Source: a virus
Virus record (IMG/VR): IMGVR_UViG_3300027907_000030
Location: 1 to 37,352 of that record
DNA: 37,352 bases
Direction: 5' to 3' (one strand)
Shown here piece after piece: positions 17,199-25,391 of this stretch. Each line of letters begins with the position of its first letter. Position 1 is the first letter of the stretch. Position numbers and translations under genes: made by a program. The notes below the pieces were generated by a model. It had not been told where the DNA came from. It did not search any database and worked only from the letters and a program-made list of their open reading frames with translations.

Positions 17199-19534
17199 CG
17201 ATCTCTTCCTACTATTTTATAACCGAAGATAAAGGCGACGAAACGAAGTGGGAGTGTGACGGCCCCTTGGATACGGAGTTTGAATAGTTTACCGCGACAT
17301 TCGAAAGGCCAAGGACGCTGACGAATAGCGAGGCGACCGGTACCGTAAGATTGTTCATAGACACCGTAGCCACCTTCATCACCAGCAACCATATCCATAC
17401 TCAATTGCGGTGTACGTTCGCCAGTCAGCTTATGCTTATAGTAATAGTCGAGATACATCTGTACAGTGAAATGACCACGTCCTTTAGCATCAACGTTGAT
17501 CGTCTTTGAAATCTTAGTTAGATCACGTTTATCGAAGTCGGCCCATGGGAATTCGATAACGAAGTTGATTGGCTTACCTTCATACAGATCCCAGTTGTAG
17601 GGATACGTCTCTCTGTCGAGTTCAAAGGTACCTGACGCACGAGATGTATGGGCGACGAGGCAAGTGAAGACTTCGTTAGTATCATTGTCTTTAACACGCT
17701 TCCCTACTGTGTAGGCGGCGTTGTTAGTCCATATAGTGTCAAATTCGCCCTTAAAGTCCGCGTAGATAGGATCGAAGCGGTTGCCCATTCGCCAGACTTT
17801 ACCATACTTAGCAAGAAACACCCGGCCATATAGCGACGTCGTGCCGCACGAGAAATTCCAACCACGGTAGCGAGACCAAGCTTTAATCTTTAGTGACTTA
17901 TTATAGGTTAGGGCATAAGCTGTAGTCTCGGTCCTTATACGTATAATGTCTACGTCATCTCCGCCCCAGTTCTTCGCCTCTACGATAGTGTTGAGAATAT
18001 CGAAAGTGATAACGTTGTCGGTAACGACTGTCTTCACTACACATGGATTAGGAAGGTCGACTAGATTACGTGTCAGACTTGTTAGTCTAAAGAGGTCGCC
18101 TTCTTCCATACCATGATTAGGCGTATTAAGGACGGCTCGGGTAGTTCCGACTAGCTCTTGTAGATAGTAGATAGGATCGTTCGGTAATCGCGTAGGAACG
18201 TCATCGTGATTAGGGGCAAATAGGATATAACGGTTGTCGTGAGTACTGTAGACACTGAAGATATCGCGCTCTAATGTCTTCGCTGTGAGACGAGAGATAT
18301 TCTTCTGTATCATAGGGGCGATGAATTCACTCATCCGAGAAGGGATGATAGAACTGTCGAATTGAGATTTAGCGAAACTGGGAACGCCGATAGGATCGGC
18401 CATCACGAGATCAAAACCGAGAAAGACCATGCTCTTATGTGCAATCGCTCCATGACGAGCAACGCTATCTGACGTCTCTGGTCGATGCTTCAATCCGTCG
18501 AAAATGCCCAATTCGACCATCGCTACCGTATCATCGAATGCGACTGCGAGCAGATTGCGAAACTTATTAATCCCGCGGATATAGATGCTCGAACTGTTCG
18601 TATTGTTTAGTTCGATGCCTGTGCCATCGTTGTCGTTTTCATCTGCCGGATTCTGCCATACGCCTTCTGCGTCGGTTGCGCTAATATGCACCTTATACGG
18701 TAGGATGGGATCGCCCGCCATGACGAGCCATCTATCGAGTGTGCAGACGTATCTACAAATAGGCACATTGATGTTAGTGAAACTGTTACCGGGATCACCT
18801 AAGTAGTTTGTATTAGGTGTCTTGCTAAAGTCGATGAGCAGAGGCTTATCTACACCGTTGACTGCGATCAACTTGCCTTTAAAGATAGCTGTCGATACGT
18901 AGTCGATAGGCGAAGACCAGCCCGGTCCACCACCATTAGTCGGTAGTGTGAATGCTATAGAACTATCCCATATACGTGTAACGGTCATAGCTGCGTTAAT
19001 CTTAACTACTTCTCCAACAGTGTCGAATGCGACGAGATGATCGCTATAATAGACGACTTCGATGATGTCTCCTGCTAGATAATGTGTATCCTTAGTGAGT
19101 GTCTTCGGCCCTGTATCACTACTCGTTACGGAAGCCGGGCTATACATCGCTACTCTGAAGTTATTAGCGTCGATGACGCGAACACCGAGCGGCTTACCAA
19201 TAATCTGTGTGCTATTGAGGCCCAACATATTATTCCAGCCAGCAGTGAACGTTACGTGATCACCACTATATAGTCCGTGTGATGCGTAACTACAGACGAG
19301 TTCACGCTGGCCGATTGTCCAGTTGATAGTAAAAGTAACCGTACCTGTGAGTACGCTGCCACGACGCAAGTCCGCAAATAACTCAGTACCCCACCTCACG
19401 CTCAACGTATTATCAACACCTCTGTGGATGTTATCCAGAACGGGTTGAAACGTTGCGGACAAGTTAAGATCGTCGTCAACTACGTTGAGCCCCCCACTGA
19501 AATCACGAACGATAGTAGACTTAAGAGGAGCCAT
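17195..19534 (-). CDS. Tail tubular protein B-like nozzle protein
   Basis: The 779-residue protein begins VRDFSGGLNVVDDDLNLSAT and contains DNIHRGVDNTLSVRWGTELF, the pattern of T7 gp12-type nozzle proteins in which an N-terminal GG-L segment and a later N-x-R-x-G element open a beta-propeller. The rest is beta-rich with repeated Y/W and D/N turns. It follows tail tube A directly, as in T7. Residues 599-652 (IWTNNAAYTVGKRVKDND and onward, with HTS and W) form an aromatic module that also occurs in the S74 fibre. Such a module probably sits on the outer face and may touch the cell surface. The start overlaps the preceding stop as TAATG and the stop overlaps the fibre start as ATGA. Confidence 0.85.
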   Translation of the reverse strand: MAPLKSTIVRDFSGGLNVVDDDLNLSATFQPVLDNIHRGVDNTLSVRWGTELFADLRRGSVLTGTVTFTINWTIGQRELVCSYASHGLYSGDHVTFTAGWNNMLGLNSTQIIGKPLGVRVIDANNFRVAMYSPASVTSSDTGPKTLTKDTHYLAGDIIEVVYYSDHLVAFDTVGEVVKINAAMTVTRIWDSSIAFTLPTNGGGPGWSSPIDYVSTAIFKGKLIAVNGVDKPLLIDFSKTPNTNYLGDPGNSFTNINVPICRYVCTLDRWLVMAGDPILPYKVHISATDAEGVWQNPADENDNDGTGIELNNTNSSSIYIRGINKFRNLLAVAFDDTVAMVELGIFDGLKHRPETSDSVARHGAIAHKSMVFLGFDLVMADPIGVPSFAKSQFDSSIIPSRMSEFIAPMIQKNISRLTAKTLERDIFSVYSTHDNRYILFAPNHDDVPTRLPNDPIYYLQELVGTTRAVLNTPNHGMEEGDLFRLTSLTRNLVDLPNPCVVKTVVTDNVITFDILNTIVEAKNWGGDDVDIIRIRTETTAYALTYNKSLKIKAWSRYRGWNFSCGTTSLYGRVFLAKYGKVWRMGNRFDPIYADFKGEFDTIWTNNAAYTVGKRVKDNDTNEVFTCLVAHTSRASGTFELDRETYPYNWDLYEGKPINFVIEFPWADFDKRDLTKISKTINVDAKGRGHFTVQMYLDYYYKHKLTGERTPQLSMDMVAGDEGGYGVYEQSYGTGRLAIRQRPWPFECRGKLFKLRIQGAVTLPLRFVAFIFGYKIVGRDR

Positions 19535-20169
19535 TAATTAGTCATCCAGTCAGTGAATGGAGACGAGGCAGGAGCACCGAATGGGATCGGTCCCTTATTC
19601 ATCGCTTCACGTAGCTGCGCCTCTCTCTTAGCTGTAGCCTCTTGGAATTTCTTAATCGCATTGGGTGCATCTTCATCGTCAGCGAGATAGCTGAATGCAG
19701 TTGCACAGACGAGAAGATCGTCATCGAGCTTGACCTGATCGTCGGCCAGGAATGGAGGCGGCTTCGTTCTATATGTAACGGTTACGTGCCCCGTTGTAGT
19801 GACGGGCCATATACGGAATAACTTGTCGCTAGGTACAGTTTCGTAGAACCTACGATACGTTACCACATTAAGCTGTGGCGGCATAGCTGGTAATGGAGTG
19901 GTTTCATTCTCATACCAGATAAATCTGATATCATCAGTTCTCTTAATCTTCTGTGTTAGATCTTCAATTACCTCACCAGTCAGTCCATTTAGCGTAAACA
20001 CTTCTCGATTAGTCGTATACGTAGGCCACCAGTAGTGGTCGAAGAAGACGTTAAATTGTCGCTGAAGGATAGCCGCGATTGTGTCTTCTGCATACTGCTG
20101 TACAGAGACGCCGGGTTCTTGCCTTAACTCGACAAGAGTGCGAAAGACGAGATCGTGGAAAGCGGTCAT
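19534..20169 (-). CDS. Tail tubular protein A-like adaptor
   Basis: The protein (about 211 aa) has a helical N-terminus (FHDLVFRTLVELRQEPG and AEDTIAAILQRQFNVFFDHYWWP), a central beta-rich part that includes REVFTLNGLTGEV and RIWP, and a C-terminal helix KFQEATAKREAQLREAM. This matches T7 gp11-like ring adaptors that join the portal to the nozzle; T7 gp11 is 196 aa. The position between head genes and the nozzle agrees. Three possible starts lie in a row (GTG 20175, ATG 20172, ATG 20169); GAGG at 20175-20178 is spaced 5 nt from ATG 20169, so I use that. A long hairpin at 20187-20218 precedes the gene and could control it. Confidence 0.8.
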   Translation of the reverse strand: MTAFHDLVFRTLVELRQEPGVSVQQYAEDTIAAILQRQFNVFFDHYWWPTYTTNREVFTLNGLTGEVIEDLTQKIKRTDDIRFIWYENETTPLPAMPPQLNVVTYRRFYETVPSDKLFRIWPVTTTGHVTVTYRTKPPPFLADDQVKLDDDLLVCATAFSYLADDEDAPNAIKKFQEATAKREAQLREAMNKGPIPFGAPASSPFTDWMTN

Positions 20170-20186
20170 CATCACCTCTAAGAGAG

Positions 20187-20218
20187 TGGGGACTCCTTAT
20201 ACGTATAAGAAATCCCCA
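20187..20218 (-). promoter_or_regulatory. 16-bp hairpin between head and tail gene groups
   Basis: The 32 bases form a near-perfect self-complementary element: TGGGGA pairs with TCCCCA at the outer edge and the core CTTATACGTATAAG is a perfect palindrome, joined by two G-U wobbles and one A-U pair. On the leftward transcript it starts 7 nt after the 226-aa gene stop and ends 9 nt before the GAGG of the tail tube A gene. There is no run of T residues after it (CTCTCTTAG follows), so it is not a standard terminator. It may act as an attenuator, an RNase III site or an RNA-stability element separating capsid from tail expression. Confidence 0.55.
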
Positions 20219-20224
20219 TTGACT

Positions 20225-20905
20225 TTAACCACCGTAATGTTGGATGCCATAGAGTTCAGTCAAGTCACAGATACCAATGATAGCGAAGGTCTTCACACCA
20301 TTGGAAGCAGAAGTGAAGTCAACACTACCACGAGGATCGCTTGAGGCTGCTGTCTGCGCTACACTGTTAGATGCACCGGCGACGAACGTACCCGCAGTAG
20401 CATTGACACCATCCTCGAGCCAATTCTGAACTGCGATTGTACGATACGGAATGCCGAGCACATCCGTCCAGCCAACGTTAATCGAAATACCTTCAGCATC
20501 AGCAGTCCAACTGAAGGATTCGACCCATCGATAGATTTTGAGTGAGTTCACGGGCGTCGCACTATTGAGCGTAAGTGTCTCGACAATAGGTTGACCGAGA
20601 TAGTCACGACCGCGAATAGTGACGACGTTCGTAGTAGAGGCGGGACCGACAAACGACAACTGTCGACCGAAAGGAGCGAGAGCAGCACGGGTATAAGTAG
20701 CAGCGAACGTGTTGATGCTACCCGCAGTCGCCCAGTTACCAGCAGAGATGATACCATTAGCACTCGCTGCTGGAACTGCTCCATAGTCCGCGCGGAATTC
20801 ACCCGTCACATAGTCGATGTCAGCACTATACTGAGCATCAGGAACGTACATGTTGACGTTTGGATTCCAAGTATCAAAGTGCTGAGCATTTACACCTTGG
20901 CTCAT
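20225..20905 (-). CDS. Putative virion structural protein downstream of capsid
   Basis: The 226-residue protein has an N-terminal tyrosine-rich stretch and a core FAATYTRAALAPFGRQLSFV, then VVTIRGRDYLGQPIVETLTL with a following strand, typical of a beta-rich phage structural protein found near capsid genes in several podoviruses. The G-R-D-Y-x-G-x-P-x-x-E-T-x-x-L pattern is the feature I rely on. Placed between the capsid and tail tube genes, it could be a head decoration, head-tail joining or head fibre protein. AAAGGAGAT lies 5-6 nt before the ATG, a very strong ribosome site, so it is probably abundant. The start overlaps the preceding stop as TAATG. Confidence 0.65.
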   Translation of the reverse strand: MSQGVNAQHFDTWNPNVNMYVPDAQYSADIDYVTGEFRADYGAVPAASANGIISAGNWATAGSINTFAATYTRAALAPFGRQLSFVGPASTTNVVTIRGRDYLGQPIVETLTLNSATPVNSLKIYRWVESFSWTADAEGISINVGWTDVLGIPYRTIAVQNWLEDGVNATAGTFVAGASNSVAQTAASSDPRGSVDFTSASNGVKTFAIIGICDLTELYGIQHYGG

Positions 20906-21207
20906 TACTTATCTCCTTTCTTGAGCGGACGATGGACCGCCCCAACAACATCACTCGTCTCCAAGTCTACGAGTTCGACGTGTTCGGGATCACCAACGAG
21001 ACGCTCGACGTCTGCACGAGTTCTTACTCGGATTGAGTGGCCTTTCGGAAACTTGAGGATAAAACTACTCGGTTCTTCGATAACTGAGTAGTCAAAGAGC
21101 CGCTTCTCTTTATTGTAAGTAGCGACTCGACGCTTGTAGGCCCCTCCCTCTTCAACTGTGAACTTAGGAACGGGCTTGTCTTGTCTGAGTTGTACTGATT
21201 GTGCCAT
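20905..21207 (-). CDS. Hypothetical head-cluster protein (100 aa)
   Basis: I recognise no domain. The protein has a basic and aromatic first half (KRRVATYNKEKRLFDYSVIE) and a second half with the strand-turn pattern FPKGHSIRVRTRADVERLVG, then LVDLETSDVVGAV. A GTG at 21216 is in frame, but it overlaps the capsid stop; ATG 21207 lies 5 nt after that stop and is preferred although its ribosome site is weak (GAGTGAGAGAG). Placed immediately after the major capsid gene, it may be a small decoration, head-completion or regulatory protein, by position only. Confidence 0.6.
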   Translation of the reverse strand: MAQSVQLRQDKPVPKFTVEEGGAYKRRVATYNKEKRLFDYSVIEEPSSFILKFPKGHSIRVRTRADVERLVGDPEHVELVDLETSDVVGAVHRPLKKGDK

Positions 21208-21212
21208 CTCTC

Positions 21213-22169
21213 TCACTCGTTAATAAGAACAGCGTGAGTACGATAAGCCTTCCAAAGACAGAACTGTCCTTGCCAGATGACTCGTGAACCGTTTGCGTCG
21301 ACGTTCCACGGTGCGGTCAACTCTTTAACCTTCATATTCACATGTTTAAGGATGTGGAGACGGAGGTACTTAGAGTTGATGAAGTAGATCTTATTCACGG
21401 GACAATCTTCATCGTACAGCATAGGAACGGACTGATGGCTCACGCCTTTAAAGCCAAGGTCCATCATCTTCTTCCCGCTGTTACTGTCAGTGAGTTCGAT
21501 CGTCACCTTGTCACGAACAGCAGCACGGTAAATACGATAGAGATTGCGTCCGGTAAGCATAATGTCGGGACGTTCACCTTTAACAGTGAGGTCCATCAGC
21601 ACGTCATCGAGAGCTTCTTCAATGTTGGTAGAATCGATACCGCCGACATTGAAGTCATAGGAAGAAGTGCGCCACTGTGGTTCTGACGCTCGGCTTAGTC
21701 CTGCCAATGTGCCAGTTGTTGGGTCATCGGGAATGAGAGAAGCCAATCCCAAAGGATCAGTACCGCCACCAGCAGCGTATAGATAAGCACTGAACTGCTC
21801 CTTAATTGACTCTTCGAGCACTTCCATCTTCGCTTTCATAAGCTTGAAGATTTGTGCTCTACCTCTATTCTCATCTTCCTCTTGTTCGGAGATGATAACA
21901 GTACCAGCGAAACGCGACCATCCGTAACGGACAGTCGTGAATTCGTTGGTCTGATTTACGGGGAGCGTCTGATAGTATTCATACGTTCCCACGTTAGGGT
22001 TACGACCAACGGTGAGAGGGTTCGTGATTTCCCATCCACCATCTTCGTATTCCACACGATTAGTCGCCATTGCCCAAGCTACGAACGCATTGGACTTAAC
22101 GGCGGCCATGATCAACTTCCCACGACTTTTCGTGAGAGTTGAATTAAGTACCGTTGCGATAACAGACAT
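21213..22169 (-). CDS. Major capsid protein
   Basis: The 318-residue protein follows the scaffold gene and has the layout of an HK97-fold capsid protein: an N-terminal helix region (TLTKSRGKLIMAAV), a charged E-loop-like section (RFAGTVIISEQEEDENRG), a long helix (QIFKLMKAKMEVLEESIKEQ), a central DPLGLASLIPDDPTTGTLAG segment common in short podoviral capsid proteins, a P-domain helix (EEALDDVLMDLTVKGERPD) and a strand-rich end with NKIYFINSKYLRL. Its length is close to that of T7 gp10A (345 aa). The start overlaps the scaffold stop as TAATG, so the two are coupled. No protease gene was seen, so maturation may not involve cleavage. Confidence 0.9.
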   Translation of the reverse strand: MSVIATVLNSTLTKSRGKLIMAAVKSNAFVAWAMATNRVEYEDGGWEITNPLTVGRNPNVGTYEYYQTLPVNQTNEFTTVRYGWSRFAGTVIISEQEEDENRGRAQIFKLMKAKMEVLEESIKEQFSAYLYAAGGGTDPLGLASLIPDDPTTGTLAGLSRASEPQWRTSSYDFNVGGIDSTNIEEALDDVLMDLTVKGERPDIMLTGRNLYRIYRAAVRDKVTIELTDSNSGKKMMDLGFKGVSHQSVPMLYDEDCPVNKIYFINSKYLRLHILKHVNMKVKELTAPWNVDANGSRVIWQGQFCLWKAYRTHAVLINE

Positions 22170-23152
22170 TATCCTTGATACCCTGCTTCTAGAAGCGCCT
22201 CTTCGACAATCGAAGCATAACTACGATCTGGAGAGGCGACTTCGGTTTTCCGCTCTGTCATCCCGTTAGGAGCACCGCGCCCGTTAACGATTGGACGACG
22301 ACGAGATGCTTGTTGCCTCGGCTGTTGACCCTGTTGCATAATCGCTGCAAGTTGAGGACCAAGAGGTTGATTAAAATCCAACCCATTCCGAAGCGCAAAC
22401 TCGCGAACTCTAAAGTAAGCCTCCGTCTCGTGAAGGCCCTGAGTTCGCATCAAGTTCGCGATAGCATCCTGATGCGGATCAGCGTCAGGGTATTTAGTCA
22501 AAAACGTATTATAACGGTTCTGAACTGCTTCATTAAGTTGTGCTTCTTGCGCTCTCTCTTTACTCATTTTATCAAGAGGCGCGAAACGCTCATCGAGCAT
22601 TTTCTTAATAGCATCGGTTTGAACAGTACCCATGTTCGAACCGAGTAATTTATTTAAGTCTACTCCTTTAGCAGATGCCTCGGCCAAGACGATCTGGACG
22701 AGTTGTCCCGGATTATTCTTGAATAGAGCCATCATGTCAAGGGCCGCAGCGGTTTCGTCAGTGCTGAGGCCAAGTTTTGACGGTGCTCCGTTGAGGTATT
22801 CCGCCTCTCCGTATCGAACCTTTAACTGCTGTATTTCTTTATCTTTAGCTTCAAGGAGACCACGATAACGACGGTTTTGTTCGTCTAATCTACGACCACG
22901 ACCAGCAGGAGCGACGATATTACCGCGAGCATCGATAACATTGCCCGCTTGATCATAGCGAACTTGTTCTTCGGCCTTAGGAGTGGCTTGTCGTTGTGGT
23001 GTTTCACTAGTACTATCTGGCCCGCCTTCATCGGGAGTACTGTCGTCAACTCCACTAAATTCATCGTCACCAGTATCCTGATCCATGCCAGGAACTGTAT
23101 CGAGCATATTATCTTCTACTTCACTATTGAGGGATTCCCGACGGGGTGCCAT
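22169..23152 (-). CDS. Capsid scaffolding protein
   Basis: This 327-residue protein lies between portal and capsid, the usual place of the scaffold. The N-terminal 90 residues are acidic, Asp/Ser/Thr/Pro-rich and probably disordered; a coiled coil follows (LDEQNRRYRGLLEAKDKEIQ and on), then helical domains, and the C-terminus has RQQASRRRPIVNGRGAP and SYASIVEEALLEAGYQG. A basic helical end that docks to the capsid protein is typical of scaffolds. AGAGGA lies about 8 nt from the ATG, and the start overlaps the portal gene by 29 nt. Confidence 0.85.
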   Translation of the reverse strand: MAPRRESLNSEVEDNMLDTVPGMDQDTGDDEFSGVDDSTPDEGGPDSTSETPQRQATPKAEEQVRYDQAGNVIDARGNIVAPAGRGRRLDEQNRRYRGLLEAKDKEIQQLKVRYGEAEYLNGAPSKLGLSTDETAAALDMMALFKNNPGQLVQIVLAEASAKGVDLNKLLGSNMGTVQTDAIKKMLDERFAPLDKMSKERAQEAQLNEAVQNRYNTFLTKYPDADPHQDAIANLMRTQGLHETEAYFRVREFALRNGLDFNQPLGPQLAAIMQQGQQPRQQASRRRPIVNGRGAPNGMTERKTEVASPDRSYASIVEEALLEAGYQG

Positions 23153-25391
23153 TAGCTTGTCCTCTCGCTATTGATGGTTGCTTCGGAGTTGCACTCTGAT
23201 TGTGTATCTCCGTAACTCTATTCTGTTTAGATTGTTGAACTCTCATCATCACTTCTTCGACTGCCTGTCGAATAGGTACACCTTTAGCAGTTGCCTGACC
23301 GATAGCCGCTTTAGCTTCCGGTGGTAGTTGATTTATTACCTGCTCCATCTCCGCAATCTGATCACCTTGCGGTTGTTGTTGCTGTTCAGGCTGTTCTGGT
23401 GCGAGTTGTTTCTCGACCGACATCCTGAGCATCGCCCAATCTTCTTCAGTTATCACCATCTCATCAAACGCACGTTCGAATACTCTCATCAACACAAGTA
23501 CGGCAGCGGGGACAGCTTTACCGAACTGACCTAGAACTTGCCCCATCTGCATTGCTTCTTCTTTTTTCGCTCTCGACGTAGGTTTAAGCGCACTACCGCC
23601 GACCATTCGCATCGAGAATTTAGATCGCAACTCCTGAGGCGTCATTGGTGTCATCTGTGACCATATCTCGCCACACTTATCCTCAATAAGCGCGCCGACC
23701 ATCTCTGCTGGCATCTTACTTACACACAGTTCGAGAAGGCCCATTCCAATGTTACCAATGAAGTCCTCGATCTGATCGATCTTCTCATCTAGTCGTGTCT
23801 GTGTTTGCGACTCGTAAGACTCGATGGCCTTATTTGTCGTATTGGTCTTGTATTCGACCCCACGCATTACATTGGTTACTGACGACACGCGATCTATCGC
23901 CTGTAGGTAAGGCTGAGGGTCGAACAACTGCATAAATTGACCAGATGGGGGAGGAACGCTGAATATAAGCTCGGCTATCTTCTTCCCGTCTGGTACTTTC
24001 ACTCCAACCGCTCCACCTTTCTCTGCACCACTTAGCCACGCACTTATAACGGCCGGATCTTTTATCGCATCTATATCGTAGAACAGATTCTTCCTCGCCC
24101 ATGCTATCGCTCTCCGTCTTTCACTCGCGATTTCGTTGATCGCGTCTTGTTGATCGAGGTAGTACATGACCTCAGATCGAGCATAATCGCCCTCGGGATC
24201 GGTATAAAACTCCAAGCAATAGATGGGGAAGAAATTGGTGAGATTGTACGGATCGTCCCAAACCCAGATGGGCCACGACCAGTTCTTATCGTTAAACAAT
24301 AAGAGCCGTCGTGTAATCTTGTCATATACCCTCCACACTTTAGTATACTGTGCTTTGCAATAGCTTTCTTCATCATCATACCCATATGAATGATAGTCCT
24401 TATGTCCATCTAGCAATGAAAAGTTATTAATCTCCTCATCGGTGTGTCCACCTCCAGTCTTTGCATTAAGTACATGCGTTGGTGCATAGATCGATTCCCA
24501 TTCGTCACTTTTATCCTCACTCTTCTTAAAGTAGATCGCCCTTAGAAGGGTAGTCGCTACAAAGTCAGCGATCATTATCCAATTACAATCTGTAAGATCA
24601 TTATGAGTAGTGGCGGGATCTCTCAGTACATCCTTAGGATGCCTGAACTTCGCCCATGGACCGCTTGGATTTAGCACATCCACTTTATCTTCAAGTGCCG
24701 CTAAATTGCCTTCGATCTCCTCGATCTCCTTAATATCCTTCGCCTTAGACAGTTTATCCGCTTCTACCTGTATCTCATTCAGCGTAGCCTCACTGCTATC
24801 CTCTTTATCCGTCCAGCCTAATTCTAGATAAGCTACGTTCGTAAGTGTACACATTATGATACACTTACGGGCTTTCGGCTTTAAGTTGATACCGGGACTT
24901 GTTTTACTTGCAAACAATGTATTGACCAGCCTCTCCGCGCATGTGGCGAAGTACTTAGTCGCTTCATCCTGCTTATCATTAGGGGTGATTTCGACATCTG
25001 GATTCTTGGCGTATGTTGCGGGGACAAGTGCGGTCGTGTTAGCGAAGACAACGTTCTCTGTTTCAATGTGCTCATCACTAATCCCTGTCCCTTTACGAGC
25101 CATTCTCGATACGTTAGGACTTCCAGAGACACCACTCTGCGTCGTCTGATCATTATTATAATATCTAATACACTCATCCCAAGCGTCAGCTATCCCTTCC
25201 TTCTCCAACTTAGACTTCGCCTGATCTCGTCTCGATTTCCACAACTTACCCAGTTGCTTACTAACGGGTATCTTCGAATCTCCCGTCACCTTATAAGACG
25301 GTTGATACTCTTCAGCCTTCTTCTCAGGAGTAATACCCCCTTCAGTGAGACTCGCACTAATGGCATCGAATTCATTCTGGTCTTCAGCCAT
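23124..25391 (-). CDS. Portal (head-tail connector) protein
   Basis: At 755 residues it is large for a portal. It is supported by its place between large terminase and scaffold and by its make-up: the front has KQLGKLWKSRRDQAKSKLEKEG and ENVVFANTTALVPATYAKNPD, which is a common portal core pattern; the middle has WPIWVWDDPYNLTNFFPIYC and SEVMYYLDQQDAINEIASER, matching the clip/stem region of podoviral portals; the end has a long Gln-rich helix (PEQQQQPQGDQ) and a crown-like C-terminus. No signal or membrane segment. It starts by TAATG overlap with the terminase stop. Confidence 0.88.
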   Translation of the reverse strand: MAEDQNEFDAISASLTEGGITPEKKAEEYQPSYKVTGDSKIPVSKQLGKLWKSRRDQAKSKLEKEGIADAWDECIRYYNNDQTTQSGVSGSPNVSRMARKGTGISDEHIETENVVFANTTALVPATYAKNPDVEITPNDKQDEATKYFATCAERLVNTLFASKTSPGINLKPKARKCIIMCTLTNVAYLELGWTDKEDSSEATLNEIQVEADKLSKAKDIKEIEEIEGNLAALEDKVDVLNPSGPWAKFRHPKDVLRDPATTHNDLTDCNWIMIADFVATTLLRAIYFKKSEDKSDEWESIYAPTHVLNAKTGGGHTDEEINNFSLLDGHKDYHSYGYDDEESYCKAQYTKVWRVYDKITRRLLLFNDKNWSWPIWVWDDPYNLTNFFPIYCLEFYTDPEGDYARSEVMYYLDQQDAINEIASERRRAIAWARKNLFYDIDAIKDPAVISAWLSGAEKGGAVGVKVPDGKKIAELIFSVPPPSGQFMQLFDPQPYLQAIDRVSSVTNVMRGVEYKTNTTNKAIESYESQTQTRLDEKIDQIEDFIGNIGMGLLELCVSKMPAEMVGALIEDKCGEIWSQMTPMTPQELRSKFSMRMVGGSALKPTSRAKKEEAMQMGQVLGQFGKAVPAAVLVLMRVFERAFDEMVITEEDWAMLRMSVEKQLAPEQPEQQQQPQGDQIAEMEQVINQLPPEAKAAIGQATAKGVPIRQAVEEVMMRVQQSKQNRVTEIHNQSATPKQPSIARGQANGTPSGIPQ

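Noticed and set aside
17928-17945. CCTTATACGTATAA repeat inside the nozzle gene, like the core of the 20187-20218 hairpin
   Set aside because: It lies within coding sequence that spells a normal beta strand (RIRTE region) and has no outer stem; a chance match of a short palindrome.
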